64,000 nucleotides of DNA from Pseudomonas purpurea. GTDB taxonomy: Bacteria > Pseudomonadota > Gammaproteobacteria > Pseudomonadales > Pseudomonadaceae. The notes below the pieces were generated by a model. That model did no database searches. It was not told the DNA's origin and saw only the letters and a list, made by a program, of their open reading frames with translations. Made by a program: the position numbers and the translations under genes. Shown here one piece after another: positions 19,362 through 29,904 of the stretch; position 1 is the first letter of the stretch, and the number at the start of each line of letters is the position of its first letter. Location of the stretch: NCBI RefSeq assembly GCF_039908635.1, contig NZ_CP150918.1:682001-746000 (forward strand), written 5' to 3'.

Positions 19362-19951
19362 CTATCCACAGCCCCGGCGCGCAATCGCCGGGGCTTTTTT
19401 ACGCCTCCAGAACACCACCAATCCCTGCGGGAGCAAGCCCGCTACCACAGGGACCTCGGTGAATTGTGGAAAACAATATTCGCAACCTGTTAAAGCGCGA
19501 CATAAAGACGCTGCAATTGGCTGTTTTTACACAGCTTTGACTTGTCCCCGTTTGCTGTGGAGCTGGCTGTGGGTAACGTGGGAGCAACTGTCTACAGGCC
19601 TTGATTGGCGTGGTGTGTGGGGCGTCGGTTGTTTTTTGATCAGGTGTTTTTCCATGACCTTGAGCCGAGCTTGTCAACCTTTTTATTATCGGCGCTGCGC
19701 GGGTGAAAAGAGCATGGCAAGCCTGTGGATAAGTCTGTGGTTAAACTCTGGAAAGACTCGGGAAAGCGCCGTGGTTACTGGCGTGGAGCCATCGTTCATT
19801 TGACTGGTCGGTCGCGTCTGTCGGCGATGCCTGCACGCAGGGTGTGCCGGGTCAAGCAAAAAACTTTCAAATAGCCCCGCAAAGCCTTGTGGACAGTGCT
19901 TCTTGCGGTTTGGCACTTGCCCCCAAAGACTGTGGACGGGGTTGTGGATAA
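19362..19951. other. Gene-poor region with clustered DnaA-box-like sequences
   Basis: This lies in the 820-bp gap between livF and the next gene. Two perfect TGTGGATAA boxes (19724-19732, 19943-19951) and four 8/9 matches (19362-19370 on the minus strand, 19465-19473, 19568-19576, 19736-19744) are present. Weaker tgtgga-N3 motifs sit near 19556, 19888 and 19931. Two boxes are only 3 bp apart. A half REP lies at 19424-19450. No convincing gene was found in the gap: ORFs there lack ribosome sites and family features. It could bind DnaA, but it is not at the usual rpmH-dnaA origin context. Confidence 0.5.
19370..19400 (+). terminator. Rho-independent terminator of the liv-type operon
   Basis: AGCCCCGGCG and CGCCGGGGCT pair across a CGCAAT loop, followed by TTTTTT, about 20 bp after the livF stop. 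Confidence 0.92.
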
Positions 19952-20034
19952 GGTGCGTGCAGGTGGCTGCAAGCCCCGGTGGGCAAGGCGCTGAATGATT
20001 TGAGCGTTTTTTGTACAGCTAGCAGGCTCGGTAA

Positions 20035-20937
<903 letters not shown>

Positions 20938-20939
20938 TT

Positions 20940-21044
20940 GTAGCGAGGGAGCTTGCTCCCGTTGGACTGCGCAGCAGTCCCATTCTTTTAGTGAGAGAGT
21001 GGGGTCGCTCCGCGACCCCACGGGAGCAAGCACCCTCGCCACAC
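20940..21044. repeat. REPIN after the SDR gene
   Basis: gcgagggagcttgctcccgttgg and its inverted arm cacgggagcaagcaccctcgccacac flank a spacer with its own hairpin (tggggtcgctccgcgacccca). Confidence 0.88.
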
Positions 21045-21131
21045 AATCGGGTTAAACAAGGCATAAGGTAGACTCTCCTCCCAACAACCCCACCGCACCC
21101 CGCGGTGTTCGAGGTTTTCAGAGGAGGCTAC

Positions 21132-22040
21132 GTGAGTAACCGAGGTGAGCAGACACTGCTCAAACAATCGACGATTCTGATGTTCGCCGTGGCGATCGCC
21201 GGCATTGTCACGGGGTTTGTTTCCGGATCCCAATCCATCCTGTTCGATGGTTTCTTTTCGCTGATCGCGACCTTCATCAAGGTCCTGATGCTGATTACCG
21301 CCAAGCTGATTGCCAAGCAAAGCAACCAGCGCTTCCAGTTCGGCTATTGGCACCTGGAGCCGATGGTCCTGTTGATCGAAGGCAGCTTCCTGGTGCTGAT
21401 TGCGATCTACGCCTTTCTCAACGGCGTGTTCGGCATCATTAACGGTGGCCGCGAGATCGAGTTGGGGCTGGTGATCATCTATGCGGCGGTGTTTACCGTG
21501 GTCGAGTTCGCCTATTTCTTCTACGTCCGTTACCGCAACCGTAAGTTGAAATCGTCGCTGATCCAGTTCGACAACATCAGTTGGCTGGTGGACGCGATGC
21601 TGTCGGTCGGCCTGTTGGTGAGCTTCCTCACGGCGTTGTTGCTCAAGACCCAGGGGTATGGCGAGTGGGCGGTTTACGTCGACCCGTTGATCCTGATTCT
21701 GCTGGCCCTGAGTATGCTTGCACCGGCGTTGAAGATTCTGAAGCCGGCGCTGCGCGATGTGCTGGGGATTGCCCCGGACCAACTCGACGACACGGTGCGT
21801 CAAGTGATGGACGAGGCCAAGGCCGAGCATGGCTTTGCCGACTACATCTCTTATGTACAGAAGCACGGGCGGGCGCGGTTCATCGAGATTCATGTGGTGT
21901 TGCCGGTCGACTACCAACTGGACAGCGTCGCCACGCTGGATGCGCTGCGTGACCAGATCTCGGCGAAGCTCGGCAAGCCGGATGCGGCGCGCTGGCTGAC
22001 GATCAGCTTTACCGGTGATCGCAAGTGGATTGCGGGCTGA
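21132..22040 (+). CDS. Cation diffusion facilitator-family transporter
   Basis: A 302-aa inner-membrane protein with six hydrophobic segments and a C-terminal cytoplasmic domain (from about residue 215), as in CDF/ZnT metal-proton antiporters. TM2 has FDGFFSLIATF in place of the usual acidic pair, and TM5 has DNISWLVDAMLS instead of HxxxD. The zinc site is therefore non-canonical, and the metal cannot be assigned. The chosen start is GTG 21132, 6 bases behind GAGGAGG; an upstream TTG in the same frame has no such site. It is a single-gene unit between REPINs. Confidence 0.82.
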   Translation: MSNRGEQTLLKQSTILMFAVAIAGIVTGFVSGSQSILFDGFFSLIATFIKVLMLITAKLIAKQSNQRFQFGYWHLEPMVLLIEGSFLVLIAIYAFLNGVFGIINGGREIELGLVIIYAAVFTVVEFAYFFYVRYRNRKLKSSLIQFDNISWLVDAMLSVGLLVSFLTALLLKTQGYGEWAVYVDPLILILLALSMLAPALKILKPALRDVLGIAPDQLDDTVRQVMDEAKAEHGFADYISYVQKHGRARFIEIHVVLPVDYQLDSVATLDALRDQISAKLGKPDAARWLTISFTGDRKWIAG

Positions 22041-22050
22041 GTCGGTGACC

Positions 22051-22160
22051 TGTGGCGAGGGAGCTTGCTCCCGTTCGGGTGCGAAGCAGCCGCCTGCGGT
22101 GTGCCTGGAAAAATTAGGGGCTGCTGCGCAGCCCAGCGGGAGCAAGCTCCCTCGCCACAG
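22051..22160. repeat. REPIN between the CDF gene and the AGE-family gene
   Basis: Two inverted arms (tgtggcgagggagcttgctccc and gggagcaagctccctcgccaca), each followed inward by a gc(g)aagcagcc / ctgcgcagcc half. It sits between two convergent genes, where it can serve as a bidirectional stop. Confidence 0.9.
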
Positions 22161-22162
22161 GG

Positions 22163-23296
22163 TTAGCGTAGATATTCAACCAGGCCGCGATAGCAGGTCG
22201 CCAAGTGGTAAGGCGTGGTTGAAGGCATGTCGCGGCGGCTGACCGCGCCGTCGCGATCCAGGCATTCGTACCAGCCACCGGCATGCAGGAAGCGCTGCTG
22301 CAACGCACGCAACTGGCGTGCAACCAGCGCTTCGCTGTCCGGGCGCAGGGTCAGGGCACGCAGGTATTCGGCCTGGGCCCAGATACGCTGGGTTTCATCG
22401 CGAGGCCGACCGTCCAGGTTCGGGTCGAGCATGGCGCGCACGGCGCCGGTCTGGTCATTGACCCCTTGCTGCTCGGTCGCGCCGAAGGCACGGGTCAAGG
22501 AGGTGTGCAGCTTCGAGCCGCGCAGCAACGGCGACGACTCCAGCAGGAAAAACCACTCGAACTGGTGCCCAGGTTCGAACCAGTTGTCCTCGACCCCCAG
22601 CGGTTTTTCCATCATCACGCCGTCATCGGGGTGGATAAAGCGCTTGTACAGGCCATCGCACAGGGCGACGAGGGCGCTTTGCACGGCGGCATCCTCACGG
22701 ACCGAGAGGGTCGCGAGGAAGGCTTCGGCCAGGTGCATCAAGGGATTCTGCAAGGGCCCGACATGGAGCGCCGACCAGTCGCGATCCAGGCTCGCCTCGT
22801 ACAGCCCGGCATCAATCGCGAAGCGCTGGGCAATCACTTCCAGCGCGGCATTGAGCACCGACTCCACCAACGGCTCGCGTACCTTGCCCCAGTAATGGGC
22901 ACAGGCGAACAGGATGAAGGCGTGGGTGTAGAGGTCTTTGCGCTGATCCAGCGGCGTGCCGTGGGCGTCGATGCTGTAGAACCAGCCGCCGTGTTCGGCA
23001 TCGTGGAAATGCCGCTGCAAGGAGCGGAACAACGCGGCGGCGCGCTCTTCGGCGGCCGGCACTTCGCCGATCAGGCTGGAAAACAGGTACAGCTGCCGCG
23101 CGCAGGCCATGGCCCGGTAGCGTTGGGGCGGCAATGGCCGGTGTTCGGCGTCCAGCGCCTCATACGGCAGCGCCATGTCTGCGTTCCAGCCGGGGCCTTG
23201 CCAGAGCGGCACGATGACGTCCCGAAAATGTTGCTGCACCGTGGCGAACAGGGCGGTCAATTCAGGCTGGGGGGCGGAGCGGGGAACATGAGGCAT
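22163..23296 (-). CDS. AGE-family (N-acylglucosamine 2-epimerase / mannose isomerase-like) protein
   Basis: A 377-aa (alpha/alpha)6-barrel sugar isomerase/epimerase. Family signs are RYRAMACARQLYLFSSLIGE, the DLYTHAFILFACAHY region, PGHQFEWFFLLE with a catalytic His, and the C-terminal MPSTTPYHLATCYRGLVEY with a second conserved His. It most resembles the mannose/aldose-ketose isomerase (YihS-like) branch, but the sugar is not decided by sequence alone. No clear Shine-Dalgarno precedes ATG 23296. It shows no operon partner. Confidence 0.8.
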   Translation of the reverse strand: MPHVPRSAPQPELTALFATVQQHFRDVIVPLWQGPGWNADMALPYEALDAEHRPLPPQRYRAMACARQLYLFSSLIGEVPAAEERAAALFRSLQRHFHDAEHGGWFYSIDAHGTPLDQRKDLYTHAFILFACAHYWGKVREPLVESVLNAALEVIAQRFAIDAGLYEASLDRDWSALHVGPLQNPLMHLAEAFLATLSVREDAAVQSALVALCDGLYKRFIHPDDGVMMEKPLGVEDNWFEPGHQFEWFFLLESSPLLRGSKLHTSLTRAFGATEQQGVNDQTGAVRAMLDPNLDGRPRDETQRIWAQAEYLRALTLRPDSEALVARQLRALQQRFLHAGGWYECLDRDGAVSRRDMPSTTPYHLATCYRGLVEYLR

Positions 23297-23379
23297 TGGC
23301 TGGCGTCGTCACGGCAGGAGTGTTTGCGCGACATGGTAGCAGAGAGGTCGGCTTGAAAGACGGGGTGTCTGTCAGGCCG

Positions 23380-23449
23380 TCATCGCAAGCAAGCTCGCTC
23401 CCCACAGGGGAACGCATTCCAATGTGGGGAGCGAGCTTGCTCGCGATGA
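23380..23449. repeat. Short REPIN between AGE gene and hupE
   Basis: atcgcaagcaagctcgctccccaca and tgtggggagcgagcttgctcgcgat are inverted copies around a 16-bp spacer. Confidence 0.88.
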
Positions 23450-23472
23450 GGCCAGAACGGGCAATAAAGAAT

Positions 23473-24042
23473 TCAGCCCGCGAGCAACCACACCCCGGTC
23501 GCCGCTGATGCTGCACCCGCCACTCGCACCAATGGCGCCGCCGCTTGCGGCAACACGCGCACCACCGCATAACCCGCTGCATGCAATACCGCTGTCGCAG
23601 CGACAAACCCGATCGCATAGGTCCAGGGGCTCGACATGTCCGGCAGCTCCAGGCCATGCGCCACGCCATGGAACAATGCAAACAGCGCGGTGGCGGCGAT
23701 GGCCAGGCTCAACGGCGGCCGTACGGCCAGCGCCACGGCCAGGCCCAGGGCCAGCACCGACGCGGCAATCCCGCTTTCCAGCGCCGGCAGGTTCAAACCT
23801 TCAAACCCCAGCATTCCGCCGATCAGCATGGTGGCGACGAACGTACACGGCAGCGCCCAGCGTGCCGCGCCTTGTTGCTGGGCGGCCCACAACCCGACGG
23901 CGAGCATCGCCAGCAAATGGTCGAGCCCGCCAATCGGGTGGCTGATACCGGCCAGCAAACCGTTGTCGCCATGGCCGGGGTGGGCGAAGGCCAGTGCCGG
24001 TGTGAGCAGCAGGGTGGCGGCGAACAGGTGTTTGAGTGTCAT
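23473..24042 (-). CDS. HupE/UreJ-family membrane protein
   Basis: A 189-aa protein with a signal peptide (cleavage near AFA|HPGHGD) and about six membrane segments. The family motif HPIGGLDHLLAMLAVGLWAA is intact at residues about 35-54, with its His/Asp pair. HupE/UreJ proteins are linked to nickel uptake for hydrogenase and urease. Here the gene is last in the ureE-ureF-ureG block, 38 bp after ureG, so nickel supply for urease is the likely role. Confidence 0.9.
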   Translation of the reverse strand: MTLKHLFAATLLLTPALAFAHPGHGDNGLLAGISHPIGGLDHLLAMLAVGLWAAQQQGAARWALPCTFVATMLIGGMLGFEGLNLPALESGIAASVLALGLAVALAVRPPLSLAIAATALFALFHGVAHGLELPDMSSPWTYAIGFVAATAVLHAAGYAVVRVLPQAAAPLVRVAGAASAATGVWLLAG

Positions 24043-24080
24043 GGATAAGCTTCCTTGTTGATAACCCGTGTGGATAAGTT

Positions 24081-24695
<615 letters not shown>

Positions 24696-24718
24696 GTGAT
24701 TCTCCAAAATAACAGGCC

Positions 24719-25393
24719 CTAGGAACGAAACAGGCGGCTGTACTGGCGCTCATGGGCCATGCACGCCAGGGACAGGCCGAAAGCGGCGCTGCCGTAATGG
24801 TCGGGGTCGATGCTTGAGGCGTTCTGCTGCGCCTGTTGCAGCAGCGGCAGCAGTTCGCTGGTGAGGCGTTGCGCGGCTTGCTGGCCCAGCGGCAGGGTTT
24901 TCATCAGCACGGCCAACTGGTTTTCCAGCCAGCTCCAGAGCCAGGCAGCCAATGCATCCTGCGGGCTGATTCGCCAGGCGCGAGCGGCCAGTGCCCAACC
25001 GAGGGCCAGATGGGGCTCGCCGCGTTGTGCGAGAAACGTACGGGCGGTGTCATCCAGTTCTGGCAAGCCGTTGAGCAGTTGTTGCAGGGAGTAGCCCATT
25101 TGTCGGCTCTCTTGATGCAACTCGCGGGTTTCGCGGCTGGCGCGGTGTTCTTCACCGCGTTGCAGCAACGCGGGCCAGTCTTCGTTGGCCGCGGCAGTGC
25201 AATGGGCTAGCAGCAGCGGCGCTTCGAAGCGCGCCAGGTTCAGCAGGAGTTGATCGCTGATCCAGCGCCTGGCGGAGGCCGTGTCGCTGACTCGGCCGTT
25301 GTCCACCGCCATTTCCAGCCCTTGTGAGTAGCTGTAGCCGCCAATCGGCAATTGTGGGCTGGCCAGGCGCAGCAGCGCCCAGGCTGGGTTCAT
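24719..25393 (-). CDS. ureF: Urease accessory protein UreF
   Basis: A 224-aa all-alpha protein that acts as the GTPase regulator in the urease activation complex. Signs are the N-terminal [20 protein letters not shown] and the C-terminal [20 protein letters not shown]. The start is ATG 25393 (MNPAWALLR), which overlaps the ureE stop by 4 bp (ATGA), so translation is coupled. An in-frame extension upstream of this ATG is a shadow of ureE and was not used. Confidence 0.96.
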   Translation of the reverse strand: MNPAWALLRLASPQLPIGGYSYSQGLEMAVDNGRVSDTASARRWISDQLLLNLARFEAPLLLAHCTAAANEDWPALLQRGEEHRASRETRELHQESRQMGYSLQQLLNGLPELDDTARTFLAQRGEPHLALGWALAARAWRISPQDALAAWLWSWLENQLAVLMKTLPLGQQAAQRLTSELLPLLQQAQQNASSIDPDHYGSAAFGLSLACMAHERQYSRLFRS

Positions 25394-25890
25394 AACCGCA
25401 CGCCGAACTGGTGCAGTTTCGGCGGATAGTTGAAGTCTTCGTCGCCATGCCGTGAATGATGATGGCCGCCACCGTAAGCGCCGTGTTCCGGCTGGAACGG
25501 GGCTTCGATGCTGTCGGTGCGGGCGCCCAGTTGTTCGAGCATGGCTTTGAGCACGTAGTCGTCGAGCAGTCGCAGCCAACCGTCACCGACTTGCAGTGCA
25601 ACGTGGCGGTTGCCCAGGTGATACGCGGCGCGGGTCAATTCGAAGGCATTGGCGCAGGTGACGTGCAGCAAGTGTTCGGGGCGGGCGCACACCCGCACCA
25701 CGCGGCCGTCTTCGGCCTGTAGGCATTCGCCGTCATACAGCGGCGGCTGACCGCGCTCCAGAAACAACCCGACGTCTTCACCTTCGGCACTGAAACAGCG
25801 CAGGCGGCTTTTGCTGCGCGCCTCGAAGTTCAGGTGCAACTCGGCGGCCCAGAGGGGTTGAGGGTCGATTCTGCGATGAATCACCAACAT
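25390..25890 (-). CDS. ureE: Urease accessory nickel chaperone UreE
   Basis: A 166-aa nickel metallochaperone. The N-terminal half is the peptide-binding domain, and the C-terminal half has HLLHVTCANAFELTRAAYHLGNRH-type residues of the metal-binding domain. The tail GGGHHHSRHGDED is His-rich, though shorter than in Klebsiella. Start ATG 25890 (MLVIHRRID) has GGAAGG-like bases upstream. It is first in the ureE-ureF-ureG-hupE operon. Confidence 0.96.
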   Translation of the reverse strand: MLVIHRRIDPQPLWAAELHLNFEARSKSRLRCFSAEGEDVGLFLERGQPPLYDGECLQAEDGRVVRVCARPEHLLHVTCANAFELTRAAYHLGNRHVALQVGDGWLRLLDDYVLKAMLEQLGARTDSIEAPFQPEHGAYGGGHHHSRHGDEDFNYPPKLHQFGVRL

Positions 25891-26115
25891 CGGAAGGCTT
25901 CCTTGCAAAGGACAATGCTCAGGCTAGAGCAAGGGGCTTGCCAATCGGACGAGACGTAGGAAATCCCTGACAGAGCGCAGTGGATGTTTCAAGATGTTGC
26001 GAAAATATGGGCGGGTTTGGTGCGCGGTGGTTTTTCTGCGCACCCATTTGTTGCGGATCGCAATGATTGGCGTGACGCAGGGCGTGGGAACGATCAACCG
26101 TTTGCGTGGGAACGG

Positions 26116-26748
26116 TTACTCAGTGCTGCCCAGCCCTTGCCAGTGCTTGAGGCCGATAAAGATAAAACGCAGTTGCTGCGTGATCTTCACCTGGGGCGTC
26201 AGGTGTTCGGGCAAGGCTTCGGCGGGCGGATCGATGATGTCCGGCAGGGTTGCGAACACGCTTTTGACGATCAGGTCGGCCATGACGCTCAAACCGGCGA
26301 AATCGAGGTGTTGCAGCTTGGGCATCAGCGAGAGGTCGGCCGCAAGGTCGGAGCTGATGTTGTCGCGCAGCTTACCGATGGCCAGGCGCACGGGCAGCGA
26401 GCCGCCATATTGCTCGCGCGCCAGAAACAGGAATTGCGAGCGGTTGGCCGCAACCACGTCGAGGAAGATCCGCACCGAGGCGTCGATGATCCCGCCCATG
26501 ACGAATTCATTGTGGCGCACCAGTCGGATGGTTTCGCGGAAGGTCTGGCCGACTTCGCTGACCAGTTCCAGCCCCAACTGATCCATATCGGCAAAGTGCC
26601 GGTAGAAACCGGTGGGCACGATACCCGCGGTTCTCGCCACTTCGCGCAGGCTTAGGCTGCCGAATCCACGTCCACCTTCCATCAGGTGGCGGGCAGCATC
26701 CATGAGGGCGTTGCGGGTCTGTTGTTTCTGTTCGGCGCGGGGCAGCAT
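26116..26748 (-). CDS. desT: TetR-family fatty-acid regulator, DesT/FabR-like
   Basis: A 210-aa TetR repressor. The helix-turn-helix is SLREVARTAGIVPTGFYRHFADMDQ at residues about 33-57. The ligand domain (SVRIFLDVVAANRSQFLFLARE) matches what I recall of P. aeruginosa DesT, which senses the ratio of saturated to unsaturated acyl-CoA and controls the desCB acyl-CoA desaturase genes. There desT also sits next to ureE. No desaturase gene is adjacent here, so its targets must lie elsewhere or outside the window. Confidence 0.85.
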   Translation of the reverse strand: MLPRAEQKQQTRNALMDAARHLMEGGRGFGSLSLREVARTAGIVPTGFYRHFADMDQLGLELVSEVGQTFRETIRLVRHNEFVMGGIIDASVRIFLDVVAANRSQFLFLAREQYGGSLPVRLAIGKLRDNISSDLAADLSLMPKLQHLDFAGLSVMADLIVKSVFATLPDIIDPPAEALPEHLTPQVKITQQLRFIFIGLKHWQGLGSTE

Positions 26749-26860
26749 CGGGAGGCTGATTTCTGATCAAGGACAGCGGCGCACTCTAGCAAATCAGCTT
26801 TGCCGGCGTCGAACTTGCGTAGGGGCGATTGGGTGAAGAGGGCGCGGCTTATAGAAAGTC

Positions 26861-26891
26861 AAAGCCCGATCCAGGGATCGGGCTTTTTTCC
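26861..26891. terminator. Hairpin terminator downstream of the 27-aa repeat gene
   Basis: AAAGCCCGAT and ATCGGGCTTT pair across CCAGGG. The long T run is on the plus-strand side, with a shorter TTTGACTTTCT on the minus side. The only coding gene ending next to it is on the minus strand (stop at 26907), so it is probably used by that gene. Confidence 0.65.
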
Positions 26892-26906
26892 AGGGCTACC
26901 ATGGGC

Positions 26907-27326
26907 TCAGCTCACAGCGCTGTTGCGTTCGATCACACGGTCACCACCACCTTCGGCAACCACTTGGCCTTGTGGGGTACGGTCGTAGCCGTCTTCAACC
27001 AGGCCTTTCTCTTCGAGACGATCACGGCCACCTTCGGCGACGGTTTGACCTTGTGGGGTGCGGTCATAGCCATCTTCAACCAGGCCTTTTTGCTCGAGGC
27101 GATCGCGGCCACCTTCGGCGACGGTCTGACCTTGTGGGGTGCGGTCGTAGCCATCTTCAACCAGACCTTTCTGCTCGAGGCGATCACGGCCACCTTCAGC
27201 GACGGTTTGAGTGAGCACCGAGTGGCTGTCTTTGACTTGAGGGGTTGCTTGCTCGGCGGCTGGCAGGGCGAAGGCGTTGGCGGCCAGAATCGAGAGGGTC
27301 AGGCTAAGCAGTAATTGGCGTTTCAT
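26907..27326 (-). CDS. Secreted protein with tandem 27-aa repeats
   Basis: A 139-aa protein. The signal peptide MKRQLLLSLTLSILAANAFA is cleaved near AFA|LPAAEQ. The mature part is mostly three near-identical 27-aa repeats (TVAEGGRDRLEQKG then LVEDGYDRTPQGQ) and a partial fourth (VVAEGGGDRVIERNS). The repeats are charged, rich in Gly, Asp and Arg, and probably disordered or calcium/ligand-dependent. I recall similar small exported proteins in other pseudomonads under the vague name 'phage infection protein' but know no demonstrated function. ATG 27326 has AAGGAG 10 bases upstream. Confidence 0.75.
   Translation of the reverse strand: MKRQLLLSLTLSILAANAFALPAAEQATPQVKDSHSVLTQTVAEGGRDRLEQKGLVEDGYDRTPQGQTVAEGGRDRLEQKGLVEDGYDRTPQGQTVAEGGRDRLEEKGLVEDGYDRTPQGQVVAEGGGDRVIERNSAVS
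26932..27212 (-). repeat. 81-bp tandem repeats in the 27-aa repeat gene
   Basis: About 3.3 copies of an 81-bp unit recur in phase with the reading frame. Copies differ by a few bases (cttctcttcgagac, tttttgctcgaggc, tttctgctcgaggc), most of them silent or conservative. Confidence 0.9.
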
Positions 27327-27714
27327 GATGGGTTGCTCCTTGGGAGGGCGATAAAGTGGGTACGGAGGCAATGCTACTCTCGATAAGTCGATATAAAAGT
27401 TCATAAAGACAATGGTAATAATCAACAGAATTGATTGTTCTGCGAAACGGCTCTAGAACGGGCGTTTCCGGTGAGTGGTTTTGTACCGAGGTGGGTATTT
27501 TCGACCCACTTGCGCATCGCAAATGTGCGGGGGCGGTAACGCAAAGTGGGCGAGTCGGTCAGCTTTCGGCTGGTTTTTTCGCCCGGATGGGGCATTGCAG
27601 TTAAACCTGTGGGCCATTTGCCAGTCGTAGTCTGCATAGTCGGCCAGTTTTTGGCCTACCGTTCATAGGTGCGTCGCAGGTCGGGCGCTCAGTTGTCATC
27701 AGGAGCCCTGTGCA
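27327..27714. other. 388-bp intergenic region, no gene recognised
   Basis: This is the divergent region between the 27-aa repeat gene and the AsmA-family gene. Several short inverted repeats are visible (tgggtattttcgaccca near 27500; cggtcagctttcggctggtttttt near 27557; ggccagtttttggcc near 27640). The hairpin near 27557 ends in T6 and could be a terminator for a short plus-strand transcript. A 71-aa minus-strand ORF lacks a ribosome site and family features. Confidence 0.4.
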
Positions 27715-29791
27715 ATGACGCGCACTCGTAAAATTCTGGCCTGGACCCTCAGCAGTTTCATGGTGCTGCTGGCCCTGCTGGTTCTGCTCATCGTGTTTTT
27801 TGACTGGAACCGGATCAAACCCCCGCTCAATGCCAAGGTGTCCGAAGAGCTGCACCGTGCGTTCGCCATCAATGGCAACCTTGCCGTGGTCTGGCAGCGT
27901 GAGGCTGACGAAGGCGGTTGGCGGGCCTGGGTGCCGTGGCCGCACGTGGTGGCTGAAGACTTGAGCCTGGGCAACCCGGACTGGTCGAAACAGCCGCAAA
28001 TGGTCACGCTCAAGCGGGTTGAACTGCGGATCTCACCGCTGGCCCCTGCTGGCGCAACGCGTGGTCATCCCGCGCATCGACCTGACGCAGCCCACGGCCG
28101 ACCTCCAACGCCTGGCCGACGGTCGTGCCAACTGGACGTTCACGCTTGATCCCAAAGACCCGAACGCTGAACCGTCCAACTGGGTGGTGGACATCGGAGC
28201 GATCGGCTTCGACAAGGGCCACGTCACCCTTGACGACCAAAGCCTGAAAACCCGACTCGATCTGTTGATCGATCCGTTGGGCAAGCCGATTCCATTCAGC
28301 GACATCGTTGGCGATAAAGCGGCCAAAAAAGCCCTGGAGAAAGGCTCTGCCCCCCAGGATTACGCATTCGCGCTGAAGGTGAATGGTCAGTATCACGGCC
28401 AGAAACTCACGGGGCAGGGCAAGATCGGTGGCTTGCTGGCGTTGCAGGATGCGGCCAGGCCGTTCCCGTTGCAGGCACAAGCGAACATCGGCGACACCCG
28501 CATCGAACTGGCCGGCACCCTGACCGACCCGCTGAACCTTGGCGCACTGGACCTGCGGCTGAAACTGGCCGGTTCCAGCCTGGGTAACCTCTATCCCTTG
28601 ACCGGCGTAACCCTGCCGGATTCGCCGTCGTATGCCACGGACGGTCACCTGATCGCCAAGCTGCATGAACCGGACGGTGCAACATTCCGTTATGAAGCGT
28701 TCAACGGCACCATCGGTGGCAGTGATATTCACGGCGACCTGGCGTATGTCGCCAGCCAGCCACGGCCCAGGCTCAGCGGCGCGCTGGTTTCCAATCAATT
28801 GTTGTTCGCCGACCTCGCGCCGCTGATCGGCGCCGACTCCAACGCGAGGCAAAAGGCCCGTGGCGGTGAAAGCAAGCAACCGGCGGACAAGGTGCTGCCG
28901 GTCGAGGCGTTTCGCACCGAGCGCTGGCGTGACATGGATGCCGATGTCGAGTTCACCGGCAAGCGTATTGTCCATAGCGAAAAACTGCCGTTCACGGACC
29001 TCTACACCCACATGGTGCTCAACGACGGTCAACTCAGCCTGGAGCCCCTGCGCTTTGGCGTGGCGGGCGGGAAACTGGAGGCACAGATTCGCCTCGACGG
29101 CCGCACCACGCCGCTGGAAGGCCGGGCCAAATTGACGGCTCGGGGTTTCAAGCTCAAGCAGTTGTTCCCGACCTTCGAACCGATGAAAACCAGCTTCGGA
29201 GAGCTCAATGGTGACGCCGACATTGCCGGCACTGGCAACTCGGTGGCGGCGTTGCTGGGCAGCGCCAAGGGTGACGTGAAGATGCTGATCAATGACGGGG
29301 CGATCAGCCGTGAATTGATGGAGTTGGCGGGGCTCAACGTCGGCAATTATGTGGTCGGCAAGATCTTTGGCGACAAGGACGTGAAGATCAACTGTGCGGC
29401 GGCAGACTTCGGGGTCAAGAGCGGTCTGGCGACCACCCGCCTGTTCGTGTTCGATACCGAGAACGCCATCATCTACATCGACGGCACGGCGAACATGGCC
29501 AGCGAGCAACTGGACCTGACCATCACGCCAGAATCCAAGGGCTGGCGGCTGATCTCCCTGCGTTCACCGCTGTATGTACGCGGCAAGTTCATCAAGCCGG
29601 AGGCGGGGGTGAAGGGGGTGCCATTGATGCTGCGCGGCGCCGGGATGGTTGCACTGGGCGTCATCGCCGGCCCGGCGGCGGGGCTGCTGGCGCTGGTCGC
29701 GCCGAGCGGTGGCGAGGCGAATCAATGCGCACCGTTGCTGGCACAAATGAAAGAAGGCAAGGCCCCGGTGACGGTCCAACCCACCCGGTAA
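27715..29791 (+). pseudogene. AsmA-family protein gene with one frameshift
   Basis: The product begins MTRTRKILAWTLSSFMVLLALLVLLIVFFDW, an N-terminal membrane anchor, and continues in the AsmA pattern (WDW-like start, repeated beta-rich periplasmic modules, SEQLDLTITPESKGWRLISL near the end). The frame breaks at CCCC 28043-28046: one C fewer gives VELRISPLALLAQRVVIPRID and rejoins the long 3' frame ending at 29791. The corrected length is about 691 aa. AsmA proteins are inner-membrane anchored and linked to outer-membrane lipid or protein balance. The 3' 580 codons carry no other damage, so a recent mutation or a base-calling error is more likely than an old pseudogene. Confidence 0.8.
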
Positions 29792-29808
29792 TGGGCTGTC
29801 TGTCGCGG

Positions 29809-29890
29809 CTCCATCGCGAGCAGGCTTGCTCCCACCTCTGATCTGCGGTGTTCAACAGGTCAAGGGAGGGAGCGAGCTTGCTCGCGATGG
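29809..29890. repeat. REPIN after the AsmA-family gene
   Basis: ccatcgcgagcaggcttgctcccacc and gggagcgagcttgctcgcgatgg are inverted arms around about 35 bp. Confidence 0.88.
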
Positions 29891-29904
29891 CCGCCATACA
29901 GGAC

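Noticed and set aside
25984..26655. Plus-strand ORFs overlapping desT
   Set aside because: They are shadows of the TetR gene on the other strand, with no start signal.
28010..29509. 499-codon open frame antisense to the AsmA-family gene
   Set aside because: It is the same kind of GC-driven shadow; the plus-strand product has clear AsmA features and a normal start.
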